The notes below the pieces were generated by a model. It was not told where the DNA came from. It saw nothing but the letters and a program-made list of their open reading frames with translations, and made no database searches. Below are positions 37,312 to 44,791 of a stretch of 64,000 nucleotides of DNA, one piece after another. Made by a program: the position numbers and the translations under genes. The DNA comes from Sphingobacteriales bacterium (GTDB lineage: Bacteria; Bacteroidota; Bacteroidia; Chitinophagales; UBA2359). Location: the NCBI GenBank assembly GCA_016700115.1, contig CP064999.1, forward strand, positions 4,092,001-4,156,000, written 5' to 3'. Every line of letters starts with the position of its first letter. Position 1 is the stretch's first letter.

Positions 37312-38010
37312 ATGGCACAACTTCAGGTTTTGTACTCAGATGATCATCTGATTGCTGTTAATAAACTAAATGGACTATTAGTACACAAAACCAGAATTGC
37401 TAAGGATGCTAACGAATTTGCCCTTCAATTTGTAAGAAATCAAACCCGTCGAACGGTGTTCCCTGTTCATCGTTTAGACAGAGGCACATCTGGAGTTTTG
37501 TTGTTTGCATTCTCAGACCAGATTCATTCGCTTTTGAGCCAAACTTTCCAAAAACGCATGGTTGTCAAATATTATCTGGCTATTGTCAGGGGATATACCG
37601 ATGAAACTGGAACAATAAATTACCCATTGTCAAAGGAAAAAACCGGCAAAGAACAAGAGGCTCTGACAAAATTTGAACGAATAAATACCGTAGAATTACC
37701 CTTTCCTGTTGGGAAATATAGAACCGCGAGATATTCATTGGTTAAAGTAATACCTTATACCGGTAGAATGCACCAAATAAGAAGGCATTTTAATTATATC
37801 AGTCATCCGGTTATCGGCGATCTTCCTCATGGAGATTACCGGCATAATCACTTTTTCAGGGATAAATTAGATTGTCCATATCTGATGCTTCATAGTTACA
37901 GCCTGAAATTCTTGCATCCTGTTTTTAACAAAGAGATGGAAATAAAGGCACCGATCTTAGAACCGATGGCCAAAATTATACAACGGTTTGGATGGGAATT
38001 TAATGTTTAA
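37312..38010 (+). CDS. truC: tRNA pseudouridine synthase, TruC/RluA family
   Basis: Predicted pseudouridine synthase, probably acting on position 65 of tRNA as TruC does. The RluA-family catalytic motif HRLDRGTSG is at residues 53-61 with the nucleophile Asp56. The start LQVLYSDDHLIAVNKLNGLLVHKT and TGRMHQIRRHFNYISHPVIGD segments fit TruC (no S4 domain). At 232 residues it is the family's normal size. The stop overlaps the purH 3' end by 11 bases. Confidence 0.85.
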   Translation: MAQLQVLYSDDHLIAVNKLNGLLVHKTRIAKDANEFALQFVRNQTRRTVFPVHRLDRGTSGVLLFAFSDQIHSLLSQTFQKRMVVKYYLAIVRGYTDETGTINYPLSKEKTGKEQEALTKFERINTVELPFPVGKYRTARYSLVKVIPYTGRMHQIRRHFNYISHPVIGDLPHGDYRHNHFFRDKLDCPYLMLHSYSLKFLHPVFNKEMEIKAPILEPMAKIIQRFGWEFNV

Positions 38011-39619
38011 AATGCCGTAAACCGGTCATAACCATAGCTATCCCAAGTTCCTCACACCTGCCAACTACATGTTTGTCGCGAATTGAGCCTCCGGGTTGAA
38101 CAATCGTTTTAATTCCATACGTTGCAGCCAAATCAACATTGTCTTCAAAAGGGAAAAAAGCATCTGAAATCAGAATACAATCACTGAAAATTTCTGCTAA
38201 ATAATCCTCGACATCGTTGATATGTCCGGTATAGCTCCTTAGCAGATTTTCTTTAGCTTTGTTCAACGCAAGTTGAGTAGAAATCAACCGATTGGGCTGT
38301 CCGGCTCCCATTCCCAACATTTGGTAATTGCCGTTTACCTCTCTGACAACAACAATAGAATTCGATTTTATATTGCTAATTGCTTTTAGCCCAAAAGCAA
38401 CTATGGATTCCAATTCCATAGTTTTTGGTTGAACTGTTGTAACAATATCTATTTTTGAATACAAAGATTGATCGAAATCTTGTTCCAAAAGAGAACTGTT
38501 CAAAAATCTCAGGTCTTTACCGGCAGGAACTTTGGAAATATCTAATTGGACAATCCTTAAATCTTTATGTTGCCGAAGATATTCAAGAGCTTCAGGTTCA
38601 AAATCAGGTGCAATTATGACTTCTACAAATTTTCGTTTGCTTTTATCAACATCTTCTAATCTTAAAAAAGCTACAGTTTGAATAGTTAATGTTTGGTTAA
38701 AAGCAATGATAGAACCAAAAGCAGATATCACGTCTGACTCCCAAGCCAGTTCAAAAACAACAGGCTGATGATTGCCTTCACAAATCCCGCAGGGATTGTT
38801 ATGTTTCACTATTGAACATCCTTGTCTGTTAGGATTTAAAAGCCGGACAGATTCTACTGCCGCATGAATATCCATGATATTATTGAACGACAATTCTTTC
38901 CCATGCAACACATTCATATCATAAAGAGAATGTTCTGCTGGATTTTGGCGATAAAAAATTGCGCTTTGATGACTGTTTTCTCCGTATCTCAATGGTTTGC
39001 CATCAGAGAAAGAAAGTCGCAACGAGTGAACATTATCTCTGCGGTCCATCTCTACGGCAATCATGGAGTCGTAATCAGCAGTATGGTTAAATGTTTTGCG
39101 CATCAGATTGAACCGAGTACTGTAACTAATTCTCCCTTGATTGGCATTTAGTTCTTCGATGATATTTACATAGTCATTAACATCTGTAACGACAGCCACA
39201 TGTTTAAAGTTCTTAGCTCCCGATCTGAGCATTGTTGGCCCTCCAATATCAATATTCTCAATCAACGTGTCAATATCTGCACCTGCTTCCATAACTTTTT
39301 GAAAGGGATACAAATTGCAAACTACCATATCAATTGGAGCTATTCCTAATTGTGCGGCTTCTGCTGCATCTTTTTCACGGTCATACAACAAAGCCGATTC
39401 AATAGTAAATGAAATGGTTTTCATTCGCCCGCCAAAAGCTTCAGGGTTTCCGGTAACTTTACTGATTTCAGTATAAGCGATGTTTGCCTCAGCTAATATT
39501 TTGCCGGTTCCTCCAGTTGAAATAATTTCACAACCCCAGTATTGAAGCGTGTTAGCTAAAGAGATTAAATTCGTTTTATCTGAAACACTTAATAATGCAC
39601 GCCTTATTGTAATTTGCAT
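38000..39619 (-). CDS. purH: Bifunctional AICAR transformylase / IMP cyclohydrolase
   Basis: Catalyses the last two steps of de novo IMP synthesis in the cytosol. The N-terminal MGS-like cyclohydrolase domain starts RRALLSVSDKTNL and has ISTGGTGKILAEA, VTGNPEAFGGRMKT and DMVVCNLYPF. The transformylase domain has the catalytic KHNNPCG motif near residue 271 and the SDAFFPFEDNVD and GIKTIVQPGGSIRD segments at the end. Full length (539 residues). It is 31 bases downstream of purQ on the same strand, giving a small purine operon. Confidence 0.95.
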   Translation of the reverse strand: MQITIRRALLSVSDKTNLISLANTLQYWGCEIISTGGTGKILAEANIAYTEISKVTGNPEAFGGRMKTISFTIESALLYDREKDAAEAAQLGIAPIDMVVCNLYPFQKVMEAGADIDTLIENIDIGGPTMLRSGAKNFKHVAVVTDVNDYVNIIEELNANQGRISYSTRFNLMRKTFNHTADYDSMIAVEMDRRDNVHSLRLSFSDGKPLRYGENSHQSAIFYRQNPAEHSLYDMNVLHGKELSFNNIMDIHAAVESVRLLNPNRQGCSIVKHNNPCGICEGNHQPVVFELAWESDVISAFGSIIAFNQTLTIQTVAFLRLEDVDKSKRKFVEVIIAPDFEPEALEYLRQHKDLRIVQLDISKVPAGKDLRFLNSSLLEQDFDQSLYSKIDIVTTVQPKTMELESIVAFGLKAISNIKSNSIVVVREVNGNYQMLGMGAGQPNRLISTQLALNKAKENLLRSYTGHINDVEDYLAEIFSDCILISDAFFPFEDNVDLAATYGIKTIVQPGGSIRDKHVVGRCEELGIAMVMTGLRHFKH

Positions 39620-39650
39620 GAAAAGGTAATGGTTATAAAAATATGAAAAT

Positions 39651-40502
39651 CTAACTAACAGGAGACTTTGATTTGCTGATATGCCTTACAATGTTTTTAA
39701 AAATCTGTAGCCCCTCTCCTTCTTCAGGCAGGCTTGGATTCCGGCGTTTTAGTTGTCCCCAGTTAGGATGATTGTAAATTGACAAAAAAGCTTCGGGATG
39801 CGGCATCAAACCAAATACCTGTCCGGTTGTATTCGTTAAACCGGCACAGTTTAATTCAGCACCATTTGGATTAAGTGGGTATTCATCGGTCAGTTGCCCC
39901 AACTCATCACAATAGCTCAGACAGTTCAGTTGGTTGGAAATAATTTGTTGTCGGATATGGTCATCCCTGATTATAAGTTTCCCTTCTCCATGACGAACCG
40001 GCAAAGCCAATTTGGTTATTCCTTTTAAAAAAGGAGTTTTAGTTCCCTGTGTAACTAAGCAATTCACCCATCGGTCTTCATATTTGCCTGAATTATTGCG
40101 CATTAGGGTTACTTCCTGTTCAATATTGCCACTAACGTCTGGCAACAACCCAAGCTTAACTAATACCTGAAAACCATTACAGGCTCCAAATATAAATTTA
40201 CCCTTTGCAAGAAATTTTTTTATTTCATCCAACATCGTTTTTCCGGTGGATAACTGCTTATATTTTATCTTATTGGCCAAAACTTTGCCGGATGAAATAT
40301 CATCACCAAAAGAAAAACCTCCCGGAAAACTCAAAATGTCAAAAGTGTGGATATCAAATCCTTTGAGTAGAATATCGTTCAGATGAACAATTTCAGAATC
40401 TGCGCCTGAAAGTAGAAAAGCTGCATTTGTTTCTTCTTCACAATTAATACCAAAACCGGTAATGACCAAAGATTTAACCTGATGAGCGACAGTAGGTGTC
40501 AT
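39651..40502 (-). CDS. purQ: Phosphoribosylformylglycinamidine synthase glutaminase subunit
   Basis: Class I glutamine amidotransferase subunit that supplies ammonia for FGAM synthesis in purine biosynthesis. It shows VITGFGINCEEE, SFPGGFSFGDD, the nucleophile Cys in FGACNGFQVL near residue 108, and the catalytic His/Glu in MPHPEAF near residue 234. At 283 residues it is longer than the short PurQ of gram-positives and resembles the longer form. A -7-like TACCTTTG lies at 40532-40525. PurL is not in the window. Confidence 0.9.
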   Translation of the reverse strand: MTPTVAHQVKSLVITGFGINCEEETNAAFLLSGADSEIVHLNDILLKGFDIHTFDILSFPGGFSFGDDISSGKVLANKIKYKQLSTGKTMLDEIKKFLAKGKFIFGACNGFQVLVKLGLLPDVSGNIEQEVTLMRNNSGKYEDRWVNCLVTQGTKTPFLKGITKLALPVRHGEGKLIIRDDHIRQQIISNQLNCLSYCDELGQLTDEYPLNPNGAELNCAGLTNTTGQVFGLMPHPEAFLSIYNHPNWGQLKRRNPSLPEEGEGLQIFKNIVRHISKSKSPVS

Positions 40503-40615
40503 TATTTTACGGAATATTGTTGCACAAAGGTAACGATATTTCCATTAATCAGGTAAAACGAAATTTGGATCTGCAATAGTTAAAGCGACTGAGCAGGTAA
40601 TCAAAATGAATAGTT

Positions 40616-40897
40616 TTACTCATCTTCAATCCTGGTGGAGGTTTCTGTTTGCACGTCAAAAATTATGGTGAACCCTTTTTTTCTACCGGGATATTCCCGA
40701 ATACTCATTGTAACAAAGCGACTATCTTCCGACCATTTTACAGTATCGGCACTATACAAGCCGCCTAACTCATAGACAACTTCGTTTGTAGCAACTTTAA
40801 TGACAATGGGATTATCCACCCAATGAGACATTCTCATTTCAAAACTTGAAAACACAACTTTGTATTTGCCATCTGGTGAAAAAACGGGATTTGACAT
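40616..40897 (-). CDS. Small unknown protein with a propeller-like blade motif
   Basis: A 93-residue cytosolic protein. The start NPVFSPDGKYKVVFSS and the later VKWSEDSRFVTMSI segment look like single WD40/TolB-type beta-propeller blades, but the protein is far too short for a propeller. No signal peptide. It sits 24 bases after the small membrane protein gene on the same strand, so they are probably cotranscribed. Function not recognised. Confidence 0.55.
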   Translation of the reverse strand: MSNPVFSPDGKYKVVFSSFEMRMSHWVDNPIVIKVATNEVVYELGGLYSADTVKWSEDSRFVTMSIREYPGRKKGFTIIFDVQTETSTRIEDE

Positions 40898-40921
40898 TTA
40901 CTAATTTTTTGTAAATAAAGA

Positions 40922-41239
40922 TTAATTCCATCTGCCCTTTGAAGATATTAATATTGCAATCATAAACAGTCCATAGAGTATAAGCAAAAAATACGGAAAT
41001 CCCATTACAAAAATTGCGGGAATTGGTGATGCCAACTTCTTTTTAAGAAAAAATCCGGTAATTGTGATGAAAATAAAAATTGCAGCCAAGGTTAAATATC
41101 TCGCACTCATGAAAAAGGATTCCTGATGTCCTAATCTCTTATTGGCAAAATATACAAATACATACATTGCAGATTGGTAGGAAAGAAAAATAGAAATGAG
41201 GCAATTCAGGTAAAAAATAATCGAATAAAACATGTGCAT
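40922..41239 (-). CDS. Small three-helix membrane protein, unknown
   Basis: A 105-residue integral membrane protein with three hydrophobic segments (about residues 4-28, 48-66 and 74-98) and a short basic tail (SSKGRWN). Start may be ATG 41239 or ATG 41233; they differ by two residues. It is followed by the 93-residue gene 24 bases later on the same strand. Function unknown. Confidence 0.55.
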   Translation of the reverse strand: MHMFYSIIFYLNCLISIFLSYQSAMYVFVYFANKRLGHQESFFMSARYLTLAAIFIFITITGFFLKKKLASPIPAIFVMGFPYFLLILYGLFMIAILISSKGRWN

Positions 41240-41290
41240 TAAATGCTGATTGAAAAAGATTAAAATAAATGCTTTTTGAAAACTATGTAT

Positions 41291-42658
41291 CTATTTGATT
41301 ACCAAGGTTTTTACGTTGGTAAACTCTTTGATGCCAAACTCTGCAAGCTCTCTGCCATAGCCAGAATTTTTAACTCCCCCAAAAGGCAATGCGGGATGAC
41401 TTACAACCATTTCATTGATAAAAACACTGCCGCTTTGTATTTGACGGGCTAATCTGATTGCTTTTTCTGTATCGGTTGACCATATAGAAGCCCCTAAACC
41501 ATATTTAGTTTTATTCGCCAAATCAATTGCTTCAATCACTGTTTTTGCAGTAATGACCGAAGCTACAGGTCCGAAAACTTCCTGATCAAATACCGGCATT
41601 CCGGGTTTTACTTTTACCAATAAGGTCGGATTAAAAAACGCGCCGGTCGTCCCATGTGGTTTTCCGCCTCCTATCAAAGCTTCTGCTCCCATTTTCATAG
41701 AATCTTTGACTTGTTTTTCTAATAAATCTGCCAAATCCTGTTTTGCCATCGGTCCTATATCAACGGTTTCATCAGTAGGATCACCCATATTTAGCTGAAG
41801 TAACCCATCCACATACTCGCGAACAAAATCACTGAATACGGTTTCAATGACAATAAATCGCTTAGCAGCTATACAACTTTGTCCGCAATTAATCATTCTT
41901 GACTGTACTGCAACTTTAGCCGCTTCTTTAACATTCGCATCTTCCAACACAATAAACGGATCGCTCCCTCCAAGTTCGAGAACAGTTTTTTTAATATTTC
42001 TTCCAGCTATTTCAGCAACTTTTGAACCTGCAATTTCACTGCCGGTCAAAGTTATCCCTGAAACATACGGGCTGTCAATAACCCATTTTATTTTGTTATG
42101 GTCAATAAACAGGTTTTGCAAAATACCTTCCGGAAAAGTAGCTTGTTTAAACAAATCTTCAATGAGTAAAGCGCATTGGGGAACATTTGCAGCATGTTTG
42201 AGCAAGACCACATTGCCGGCCATTATAGCAGGAACAACAGCCCGAAAAACCTGCCAAAAAGGGAAGTTCCAAGGCATAACTGCCAAAATTACCCCTAATG
42301 GTTGAAAACTGATAGTGCTGGAAGTATAATTGGTTGTTACCGTTTGTTCGGCAAGAAAAAACTTGGAATTTTCGGCATAGTACCTGCAACATTTCACGCA
42401 TTTCTCTATTTCTGAAATAGATTCTTTGATTGGTTTACCCATTTCAAGCGTAATCAGTTGAGCGCAATATAATTTTTTGTTTTCCAACAAATCAGCCAGT
42501 GCATTCATCCTTTTGCTTCTGATAGCAATGGCAGCAGTACGATTAATATCAAATCCCGATTCTGTTTTTTTAAGAATATTTTGAACTTGTCTTCCGGAAT
42601 GTGCAGGATATCTTTTTACTAAAAGGTTGTTAAAAGGGTTGATTGTTTCGAATCGCAT
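41291..42658 (-). CDS. Aldehyde dehydrogenase, succinate-semialdehyde dehydrogenase-like
   Basis: Predicted NAD(P)-dependent aldehyde dehydrogenase. At 455 residues it is close to the short GabD/Sad group. It has the MPWNFPFWQVFR segment, LKHAANVPQCAL, the TGSEIAGSKVAE NAD loop, the general base Glu in VLELGGSDPFIV near residue 227, and the catalytic Cys in MINCGQSCIAAKR near residue 259. The C-terminal PFGGVKNSGYGRELAEFGIKEFTN segment is typical of Sad-like enzymes. The substrate is inference; the downstream genes are small and unhelpful. Confidence 0.85.
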   Translation of the reverse strand: MRFETINPFNNLLVKRYPAHSGRQVQNILKKTESGFDINRTAAIAIRSKRMNALADLLENKKLYCAQLITLEMGKPIKESISEIEKCVKCCRYYAENSKFFLAEQTVTTNYTSSTISFQPLGVILAVMPWNFPFWQVFRAVVPAIMAGNVVLLKHAANVPQCALLIEDLFKQATFPEGILQNLFIDHNKIKWVIDSPYVSGITLTGSEIAGSKVAEIAGRNIKKTVLELGGSDPFIVLEDANVKEAAKVAVQSRMINCGQSCIAAKRFIVIETVFSDFVREYVDGLLQLNMGDPTDETVDIGPMAKQDLADLLEKQVKDSMKMGAEALIGGGKPHGTTGAFFNPTLLVKVKPGMPVFDQEVFGPVASVITAKTVIEAIDLANKTKYGLGASIWSTDTEKAIRLARQIQSGSVFINEMVVSHPALPFGGVKNSGYGRELAEFGIKEFTNVKTLVIK

Positions 42659-42913
42659 ATTCTAACCAAATAAAGTGGAGTAAATATAAAGGTAGGCTGC
42701 AAAATTACATGTAATCGGACATTTTAAAACATTAGATCACAAGTATAAAACAACTGTGTAAAGACGCAGCTTGTAATTATTGGTTACAGTTCATACAGCA
42801 GAAAAAAAAGAGATTTTTCTGCCCTTTAGTTACGGAATTTCTGATTTACACTTATATTTGCAGCGCAAAAAATAAAGGCTGTTGATACATTTTAAGTAAA
42901 AAACATCAAAACA

Positions 42914-43498
42914 ATGTCACATTTTAGTACAGAATTGATTGTACCGGATAAGCAAGAAATGGCAAGTGGTTTTTTCAGAGTTATTGGCCCAGTGTTAACT
43001 TGGGTAATTTTTGCCGGCTTTATCAAATCTTATTATCAGGCAAACGGATATGCCCCCCCATTCTTTCTTGCAAATGGCTTGCTTACTTTTATTACCATTT
43101 TAATTACTGTTTTTTCACTTTTGATGTGGTATCATAAGAGGTATGACAAGCGCGGCACACTTAATGTTCATGCTGATCATTTAGAATTTACTTGGGACGA
43201 TTCTGAGCGGAAGTATAACCTTCCCTTAAAAGATTTAAAAGATTTAACCTTGGTTTATGATGGTTATGCAGGATTTACCAGCCCATTTAAAGGCACTAAT
43301 AATTATTTTTCGTTTGTTCATGCCGGTGAAAAATACAATCTTCATTTCTTTTTAGGTTCACAAAACGACACGATAGCACTTGCAGAAGTTCTTAAGAAGT
43401 GGTATGAAAACAATGTTAATTTTAAAGAGTATAATTCAAAAGGTCAGGAGCGTTACCTGATGCTTTATAACGCTGCCTACAAAAGCGTTATAGCCTAA
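42914..43498 (+). CDS. Unknown two-helix membrane protein with a C-terminal PH-like region
   Basis: A 194-residue protein with two hydrophobic segments (about 22-40 and 50-72), followed by a soluble part with GTLNVHADHLEFTWDD and a strand-rich region that resembles bacterial PH-type (YcxB/YdbS-like) domains. A TATATTTG -7 box at 42853-42860 sits 53 bases before the ATG, with no clear -33 element. A terminator follows the stop. Function unknown. Confidence 0.6.
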   Translation: MSHFSTELIVPDKQEMASGFFRVIGPVLTWVIFAGFIKSYYQANGYAPPFFLANGLLTFITILITVFSLLMWYHKRYDKRGTLNVHADHLEFTWDDSERKYNLPLKDLKDLTLVYDGYAGFTSPFKGTNNYFSFVHAGEKYNLHFFLGSQNDTIALAEVLKKWYENNVNFKEYNSKGQERYLMLYNAAYKSVIA

Positions 43499-43525
43499 TT
43501 CAATTCTATTAAAATTATTTCGAAG

Positions 43526-43560
43526 TCCACCTTTGTTTGTTAACGCAAAGGTGGATTTTT
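43526..43560 (+). terminator. Rho-independent terminator after the two-helix membrane protein
   Basis: A 10-bp stem (TCCACCTTTG with CAAAGGTGGA), a 10-base loop and a following run of T. It lies between two convergent genes and directly abuts the 3' end of the minus-strand lipoprotein gene. Confidence 0.85.
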
Positions 43561-43563
43561 CTT

Positions 43564-44415
43564 TTAGTCTTCTTTAAATCCCAAAGCTCTAAGTGTTTCA
43601 ACATTCATACCTCCCATAGGGAGTTGTTTATCTACCTGAAACTGAAATAATGCATCTTTAAATTGAGGTGTTGATACCTGAGTATATGGGCCCGCGTCAT
43701 AACCTTTTGCATTTAATGCTTGTTGGACATCTCTGATAGATGCCTTTGAAATGGTAATACCGGTTATAAAAGGGTAAGTCTGAGAAATTTTGTCAGAAAG
43801 ATCTTCTTCTGAAATCTGAGTTCCTTCTCCTGTCTGTAAAATATATTTTGGGTCATCACTGAATAGTGCTTTTTTTATTTCAGCGTTTATGATGTCCGAT
43901 TGTTTAAATTGATTGTTTTTTAAAAAATCAAGGTAAGCATTGCGGGTCATTGGTCCAATAATATTATCAATAGGCCCCGGATCATATCCTTTTTGAAAAA
44001 GTTTTTGCTGTATATCTTCAACCGAAAAATCAAACCAATGCACACCCAGAGATTCAAGTGTTTTTATACTGCGGTCGCCAATCATTAACTGATAGTCTGA
44101 TTGAAAACTGTTTAGGGCTTCCTCAGTCTGTTGTTTCAAAATTCCATCTGTTTTGCCGGGCTTATATCCATGCAAATAGAGTAAAATTTGTATTTTTTCT
44201 ATCACGATGTTATCGCTAAATGACATGTTCTCCAACCCTTCTAAAGCAATTTCTTCTTCCGATTTTTCTATAGTTTTTGACAAAACCGGTTTCTCTGATT
44301 TCGTTACAGTTGTTTTTTTTGCTGATTTCTGACTGCTTTTACAGGCAGAATTAAGCATTGTAAAGAGCAAAAATATTAGAAGAAAAGCAATTTTTGGCTT
44401 CAACAAACTGGACAT
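43564..44415 (-). CDS. Lipoprotein with peptidoglycan-binding-like repeats
   Basis: A 283-residue exported lipoprotein with a lipobox ending NSAC (acylated Cys near residue 25). Three segments resemble the peptidoglycan-binding-domain-1 fold: residues about 66-112 (IEKIQILLYLHGYKPGKTDGI), about 130-165 (VEDIQQKLFQKGYDPGPIDNI) and about 225-283 (VQQALNAKGYDAGPYTQ). Each ends with a LESLGV or LRALGF turn. It is the last gene of a minus-strand set with a small membrane protein and a penicillin-acylase-like enzyme (gaps of 14 and 2 bases), so an envelope role is likely. Confidence 0.8.
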   Translation of the reverse strand: MSSLLKPKIAFLLIFLLFTMLNSACKSSQKSAKKTTVTKSEKPVLSKTIEKSEEEIALEGLENMSFSDNIVIEKIQILLYLHGYKPGKTDGILKQQTEEALNSFQSDYQLMIGDRSIKTLESLGVHWFDFSVEDIQQKLFQKGYDPGPIDNIIGPMTRNAYLDFLKNNQFKQSDIINAEIKKALFSDDPKYILQTGEGTQISEEDLSDKISQTYPFITGITISKASIRDVQQALNAKGYDAGPYTQVSTPQFKDALFQFQVDKQLPMGGMNVETLRALGFKED

Positions 44416-44429
44416 GTCAGTTTACAAAT

Positions 44430-44789
44430 TTAAACATTTCTGGTTTTAACCTTTTCTATTAACCTTCTAAAATAAACCCCCGTTACACATCCCATTCCTC
44501 CGACCAAACTTCCAATAAAGATAGATAAAGTGATAAGATATCCAGATTCAGGGATTGAAAATGCTTCGGCTATTTTGCCAAGCAATAAACCTTTATTTTG
44601 AAAATTTAAATAGCTGATATAAATGCCCCATGATAATCCTGTTCCTGCAAATCCTGCTGCATAAGCGATTCCTGCATGTTTCAGATTTGCAATATATCCA
44701 ACTAATCCCGCTACAATTGCAATACTCCACCATGGGAAAAACCAGGCTGATAAAGCTGATAAAATGGCAATTACTGGAGTGGTTTTCAT
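44430..44789 (-). CDS. Small membrane protein in the envelope operon
   Basis: A 119-residue protein with three or four membrane segments (about residues 5-30, 38-60, 80-105) and a basic C-terminal tail. It starts two bases after the acylase stop and ends 14 bases before the peptidoglycan-binding-like lipoprotein, so it is almost certainly cotranscribed with both. Glycine-rich helices (GFAGTGLSWG, GSLVGGMGCVTG) suggest tight packing. Function unknown. Confidence 0.65.
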   Translation of the reverse strand: MKTTPVIAILSALSAWFFPWWSIAIVAGLVGYIANLKHAGIAYAAGFAGTGLSWGIYISYLNFQNKGLLLGKIAEAFSIPESGYLITLSIFIGSLVGGMGCVTGVYFRRLIEKVKTRNV

Positions 44790-44791
44790 GT

